NCBI GenBank assembly: GCA_944389275.1
Contig: CALXLT010000046.1
Span: 1-64,000 of the forward strand
Length of the DNA: 64,000 bases
Direction of reading: 5' to 3'
From: an uncultured Spirochaetaceae bacterium
GTDB taxonomy: Bacteria; Spirochaetota; Spirochaetia; Sphaerochaetales; Sphaerochaetaceae
Shown here: positions 60,746-64,000 of the stretch, piece after piece
Position numbering within the stretch: the stretch's first letter is position 1
Layout: every line of letters begins with the position of its first letter
Translations under genes and position numbers: made by a program
The notes under the pieces: model-generated
The model's database searches: none
The model's input: only the letters and a program-made list of their open reading frames with translations
What the model was told of the DNA's origin: nothing

Positions 60746-61855
60746 TTACCTCGGTTCCCTGTACTTCCTGTCGGGAAGCTCAGGGAAAGGGGCATGGGGC
60801 TCTCCTTGGTACCAATAGGCAACCGTTGAGATGTCATCCTGCCGCTCGAAGTGCCATTCGTTGCTCATGCCTATCTGCTGCATGGTTATCCTCAGGTCCT
60901 TGGAGAAGAATATAGGATCGAGGATATGGAAGCGATAGAAGCTTCTCATCGGAGGGCAGGCCCCTTCGAATCTCCAGCTGAAATCCTGTTCGGATGCGGA
61001 GAAGAAATGGAAGCCCTGATAAGGTGTCTGGTACAATGTCTCGTGCGCCGGAGTCTCCTTCCTCTGGTCTTCCACGAAGCCGAATGCTCCTCCGAAATAG
61101 TCCTCAAGCCCCGTGCCGCAGATAGTGGGGTAATCCTTATCCCCATCGATGAAGAACTTCATCTCTCCTTCACCATACCAGTAGCGTTCCAGCGCGGTAT
61201 GGGCCATGTAGAGGCCCACGAAGTGCCCTCTGCCTTCCACCCCGTCAAGGATCGTATAATCAACCTTAGGCTCAGTCAGCCGCTCTCTTCTGTATTGCGC
61301 ATGGAAATACGATGAAGGCGGCAGCTCATCATATTCCGTATAGTCTATCTGGTAGAAGAAAGCCCCGATCGGACCAGGATGCTGGTTCTCTATGGTGATC
61401 CTTGCGCTTTTCGCGAATGGCATCTGGAAGAAAGAGTTGAAGCCTTTTGCCGGATTGACCGTGATTGGCGCCGAGCATACCCTCTGGTATGTTGAGAAGC
61501 CGTTGAGGAAGAAGTCACCCAGCGGAACCTCAACAGAGGGATTCTCCTCGTCATCCCAGTACATCCTGAGGACTATATCGCTGAGCATGAAGAATCCTTG
61601 ATCCTTCTCATCTGATACTGTCATCCAGATATGCCTGATGATCCCAGGGCCTTTTATCGAGACAAGCGTTGCTGTGGCCCCGCTCTGTATCCCGATAATA
61701 GCCGGAGATCCTTTCCTGGAAGGGCCCAGCGGGCCTGCCGCCATGCCTCCTTTCCCTTTCTCTCCGGTCCTGTTCTCCGCGGATATCGATCGGCTCCTCC
61801 CGCCTTCTATGAATGGAAGGGATCCTAATGAGAATGAATATAGATTATCTGTCAT
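60746..61855 (-). CDS. GH172-like (DUF2961) glycoside hydrolase
   Basis: The 369-residue protein matches the DUF2961 family, now known as GH172, which includes difructose dianhydride and arabinofuranan-cleaving enzymes. Visible marks are GIIRHIWMTV near residue 73, YPTICGTGLEDYFGGAFGF near residue 242 and RFHILDPIFF. There is no signal peptide. A GAGGAA site precedes the ATG, and a TATAAT lies about 30 nt upstream of it. It faces argD with a 14-bp gap, so the two transcripts are convergent. The sugar acted on is unknown, probably a furanoside. Confidence 0.85.
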   Translation of the reverse strand: MTDNLYSFSLGSLPFIEGGRSRSISAENRTGEKGKGGMAAGPLGPSRKGSPAIIGIQSGATATLVSIKGPGIIRHIWMTVSDEKDQGFFMLSDIVLRMYWDDEENPSVEVPLGDFFLNGFSTYQRVCSAPITVNPAKGFNSFFQMPFAKSARITIENQHPGPIGAFFYQIDYTEYDELPPSSYFHAQYRRERLTEPKVDYTILDGVEGRGHFVGLYMAHTALERYWYGEGEMKFFIDGDKDYPTICGTGLEDYFGGAFGFVEDQRKETPAHETLYQTPYQGFHFFSASEQDFSWRFEGACPPMRSFYRFHILDPIFFSKDLRITMQQIGMSNEWHFERQDDISTVAYWYQGEPHAPFPELPDRKYREPR

Positions 61856-61942
61856 ATAGTGAGTTCCTCTGTACCTGCAGTATTATAATCCATCCTTCCT
61901 GACATTTTCATTCATTGGGCAAAGGAGTAGATTATCATCAGT

Positions 61943-62791
61943 ATGAAGACAGCATTCATAGACGTCGGAGGCGGCATGAGGGCCGTCTACGGCGCAGGCA
62001 TATATGATTACCTGATGGACAACGGCCTATATCCGTTCGATCTCTGCCTTGGCGTATCCGCGGGCGCCGCGGATATGTCCACATATCTTGCAAGGCAGAG
62101 AGGGCGGGTCCTGAGATACTACACGATCTACCCGAAGCGGAAGGAGTATATGGGACTCTGGCCGCTTCTCCATCATGGCACGTTCATGAATCTTAAATAC
62201 ATCTATGAGGATCTATCGCTTCCAGGCAAGGAGGATCCCTTTGATGCCGCGGCTTATCTTGCTTCCCCGAGCGATATGGTTTTCGTCGCGACAGACGCTC
62301 AGACAGGGAAGCCTGCGTATTTTCCAAAGGATGCGGTGAAGGTAGGGGACCTGACTGTCCTTGAGGCTACCGCGGCCCTGCCGATAGCCTGCAAGCCTGT
62401 ACTGTTCAGTGGCCGCTATTACTTCGATGGCGGGATATCTGATCCGATTCCATATGAGAAGGCCTTCGAGATGGGTGCTGACAAGGTTGTCGTGATACTC
62501 ACCAAGCCTCGTGATACCATACGCGATCCAGATGCTGACAAATGGACAGGAAGGCTGCTTTCAAGACATTATCCCGCAGCAGGCAAGGCCCTTCTTGACC
62601 GCGCGTACACATACAACGGCCAGATAAAGGGCATGGAGAGGTATGAGAAGGAGGGACGTCTTCTTGTCATCGCTCCCGATGATACATGCGGCGTCACAAC
62701 GCTCAAGCATACAGATGAGAACATCATGGAGCTTTACGGGAAAGGCTATAAAGACGCGGAGCGGATCATGCCATTTCTGAAGCAAAATTGA
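61943..62791 (+). CDS. Patatin-like phospholipase
   Basis: The 282-residue protein has the patatin oxyanion motif GGGMRAVY at residues 9-16, the nucleophile elbow G-V-S39-A-G at 37-41 and the dyad Asp in YFDGGISDPIPYEKA near residue 171. It would cleave acyl groups from lipids in the cytoplasm or at the membrane. TATCAT ends four bases before the ATG and GGAG lies 12 nt upstream. Its stop codon lies within the first copy of an 18-bp direct repeat. Confidence 0.9.
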   Translation: MKTAFIDVGGGMRAVYGAGIYDYLMDNGLYPFDLCLGVSAGAADMSTYLARQRGRVLRYYTIYPKRKEYMGLWPLLHHGTFMNLKYIYEDLSLPGKEDPFDAAAYLASPSDMVFVATDAQTGKPAYFPKDAVKVGDLTVLEATAALPIACKPVLFSGRYYFDGGISDPIPYEKAFEMGADKVVVILTKPRDTIRDPDADKWTGRLLSRHYPAAGKALLDRAYTYNGQIKGMERYEKEGRLLVIAPDDTCGVTTLKHTDENIMELYGKGYKDAERIMPFLKQN

Positions 62792-62828
62792 AAAATGCGG
62801 GAATTAAAAGTTGAAAAATGCGGGAATT
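62788..62828. repeat. Two direct repeats of an 18-bp unit
   Basis: TTGAAAAATGCGGGAATT occurs at 62788-62805 and again at 62811-62828, a 23-bp period. The first copy includes the patatin stop codon. The origin is unknown. Confidence 0.7.
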
Positions 62829-62879
62829 TCCCCGTGGATTCCCTGAATTTGCTGTCGTCACGAGTCCGGAAACCTCACA

Positions 62880-63022
62880 GAGGATTCTCTTCAGAATCAT
62901 ATCCCTGAATACGCTGAAGCGGAGATGAGCCCAGCCCGTCATTCATGATGATCTTGACGGCTGTTGGTCCTTCCTTTCGAAGGGAAGATGGTATATGCAT
63001 AGTTCCGATCGGTAAGCTGAAG
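62880..63022 (-). pseudogene. Coding-like remnant, family unknown
   Basis: On the minus strand about 47 codons stay open and read like real protein, in phrases such as SLPIGTMHIPSSLRKEGPT and VKIIMNDGLGSSPLQRIQG, ending in a TGA near 62880. No start codon or ribosome site fits, and the upstream end runs into the stop of the chagasin-like gene in another frame. It may be the tail of a deleted gene. I do not recognise the family. Confidence 0.3.
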
Positions 63023-63028
63023 GCCTGA

Positions 63029-63394
63029 TCAGAGGTATGACATCGTCATGTCATCATAGACAGTCACGGAGAATGCCTCTGTCTCGCCGATATCGCCTCC
63101 TTCCCACATCTGGCGGGAAGAGAAGGTGAGGGTTACATGGCCTGGCTTGGTGCCTATGAACGTGAATACGTGCTCGCCTGGCGCGCCTATGCCCTCTCCT
63201 GGTATTACCGTGTCGCTTAATAGCTCTATGTGCCCAGCCCCCATCTGGCCCCAGATCCATGAGTAGCCTGTGGATGGGTTTTCCGTAAGGGTTATCTCAA
63301 TGCTTTTCCCCTCGCTGCCATCATGGGCTGTCGAGCTGCAGGATGCGAGCAGGATGAGGACAGCTAGAAAGAGCGCCGCTGCGGCCTTCCTCAT
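63029..63394 (-). CDS. Chagasin-like (I42) cysteine protease inhibitor lipoprotein
   Basis: The 121-residue protein begins with a lipoprotein signal (AALFLAVLILLASC, lipid on Cys19). The mature part has NPSTGYSW at residues 39-46, the hallmark loop of chagasin / inhibitor family I42, then a GAPGEHVFTF loop and SSRQMWEGG in place of the usual R-x-W/F-type loop. It would sit on the membrane and block papain-like proteases. The ATG at 63394 overlaps the upstream stop as ATGA; a longer in-frame start lies inside that gene and is rejected. Confidence 0.85.
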   Translation of the reverse strand: MRKAAAALFLAVLILLASCSSTAHDGSEGKSIEITLTENPSTGYSWIWGQMGAGHIELLSDTVIPGEGIGAPGEHVFTFIGTKPGHVTLTFSSRQMWEGGDIGETEAFSVTVYDDMTMSYL

Positions 63395-63720
63395 GCGTTG
63401 CCTCCGATGACCGGGATTATATCGGAGCAGATCCTCATGATCTCCGAAAGCTCCGCTGGATCTCCGGAGCTCTCGTAGGCGTGGCATCTTGCGGCAAGGT
63501 CTCCAAGGCCGATCTTCTCCGCGAGCTTCCTTATCCGCTTCGCCTCGGCCCGGGCCTCATCGCCATTTCCTTCAGAGGCGGCTTTCGTCAGCTTCTCCAT
63601 CTGGCATTCCGATGGGAACGCTGCAAGCCTTGCCGAGAGGGCTCTGACATCACCGCAGTAATCCTCAAGCACACCCTCGTAATCCATGCCTATCCTGTCT
63701 GCTATGCTCCTGATGTTCAT
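63391..63720 (-). CDS. HPt-like helical protein without phosphoryl His
   Basis: The 109-residue all-helical protein resembles histidine phosphotransfer domains: ALSARLAAFPSECQMEKL, then EARAEAKRIRKLAEKIGLGDLA, where true HPt proteins read A-H-x-L-K-G-x-A. The His position holds Lys, so phosphotransfer is not expected. The family call is tentative. The gene has a full promoter and no ribosome site. It overlaps the chagasin-like gene by 4 bp, so both are made together. Confidence 0.5.
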   Translation of the reverse strand: MNIRSIADRIGMDYEGVLEDYCGDVRALSARLAAFPSECQMEKLTKAASEGNGDEARAEAKRIRKLAEKIGLGDLAARCHAYESSGDPAELSEIMRICSDIIPVIGGNA

Positions 63721-63727
63721 AATGTGA

Positions 63728-63755
63728 ATATTACAGCAAAAGGCAAGGCCGTCAA
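63728..63755 (-). promoter_or_regulatory. Promoter of HPt-like/chagasin-like operon, leaderless
   Basis: On the minus strand TTGACG (63755-63750), a 16-bp spacer and TAATAT (63733-63728) lie seven bases before the ATG at 63720. No ribosome site is present. Confidence 0.55.
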
Positions 63756-63856
63756 TAATCATTGGATGAAGAATATCTGTTTTTGCGCGAAAGCTGTCCG
63801 CGATAGTTCACTTGTGGTTTTATCTGTCACGTGATAAGCTACAGAAGGAGGCTGTG

Positions 63857-64000
63857 ATGAATGACAGGACATATATCGCCATAGATCTCAAGTCGTTCTA
63901 TGCCTCCGTGGAATGCGCCGCTCGCGATCTCGATCCGATGGATACCAATCTCGTCGTGGCGGATGAGTCCAGGACGGACAAGACGATCTGCCTCGCGGTA
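63857..64000 (+). CDS. Y-family DNA polymerase (UmuC/DinB-like), 5' end only
   Basis: Only 48 residues are in the window. YIAIDLKSFYASVECAARD is the conserved catalytic start of Y-family polymerases (the D of IDLKSFYASVE binds metal), and LVVADESRTDKTICLAV follows as in UmuC-like proteins. It would carry out translesion synthesis. A strong AGGAGG site precedes the ATG at 63857. An inverted repeat TTATC-N8-GATAA lies about 15 bp further upstream and might be a damage-response operator, but this is not established. Confidence 0.88.
   Translation, partial: MNDRTYIAIDLKSFYASVECAARDLDPMDTNLVVADESRTDKTICLAV

Noticed and set aside
1-64000. CRISPR array, rRNA operon, integrase or attachment site
   Set aside because: No regularly spaced repeats of 24-40 bp, no rRNA-like sequence and no tyrosine or serine recombinase were seen. 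The tRNA-Ala at 47652 has no repeated 3' end nearby within what I could check by eye.

Overview
The window looks like a chromosomal segment of an anaerobic, carbohydrate-using spirochaete, most likely near Sphaerochaeta or the gut treponemes. This is an inference from gene content: a plant-like phosphofructokinase, sugar ABC systems with binding proteins lacking a lipobox Cys, GH38/GH28/GH172 enzymes and MATE pumps. No rRNA or other marker is present to fix the taxon. Flanking genes have moderate to high GC and dense ATGA-type operons; the block at about 14.9-28.3 kb is visibly AT-richer.

Layout. 1-5.8 kb: the 5' end of an AAA-ATPase-like gene, a phosphoesterase/ParB-domain pair, a flavodoxin and a three-subunit molybdenum hydroxylase operon. 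5.8-8.6 kb: an IS200/IS605 element (tnpA+tnpB) between two broken genes. 8.7-14.8 kb: ligA, then an aminotransferase/ModE-like regulator/phosphofructokinase/unknown-gene operon. 15.2-28.2 kb: an accessory island. 28.5-38.8 kb: a DUF4143 ATPase, alpha-mannosidase, oxidoreductase, MATE pump, MutT and a large GH28-like secreted protein. 39-47.6 kb: an inducible-looking operon with two zinc-methyltransferase-like URO-D proteins, a cysteine desulfidase homologue, a sugar ABC transporter, a sulfatase and a GntR regulator. 47.6-53.2 kb: tRNA-Ala, a Phd/PIN toxin-antitoxin pair, vsr, a second cysteine desulfidase homologue, an unidentified structured RNA, an esterase and a MATE pump. 53.2-60.7 kb: a degenerate E2-like acyltransferase, metY-metA and argCJBD. 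60.7-64 kb: a GH172-like protein, a patatin, a chagasin-like lipoprotein, an HPt-like protein and the start of a Y-family DNA polymerase.

The most interesting region is the island at 15.2-28.2 kb. It encodes an Mrr-like nuclease, two paralogous Nudix proteins, two paralogous ankyrin-type proteins, a WYL regulator, a DnaB-type helicase core, and two short DnaE-type polymerases. One polymerase keeps its catalytic aspartates and the other has lost all of them. A protein that may be a Walker-less RecA-fold partner also lies here. A shared palindrome, TGACA-N5-TGTCA, occurs at five promoters and overlaps the -35 element at four of them, so the island looks like one WYL-controlled regulon. I know of no described system with this composition.

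A second, window-wide pattern is that about fifteen monocistronic or operon-leading genes have a -10 hexamer (often extended TGn-TATCMT) ending about 4-9 nt before the start codon. This predicts leaderless mRNAs, while operon-internal and island genes mostly carry AAGGAG-type ribosome sites.
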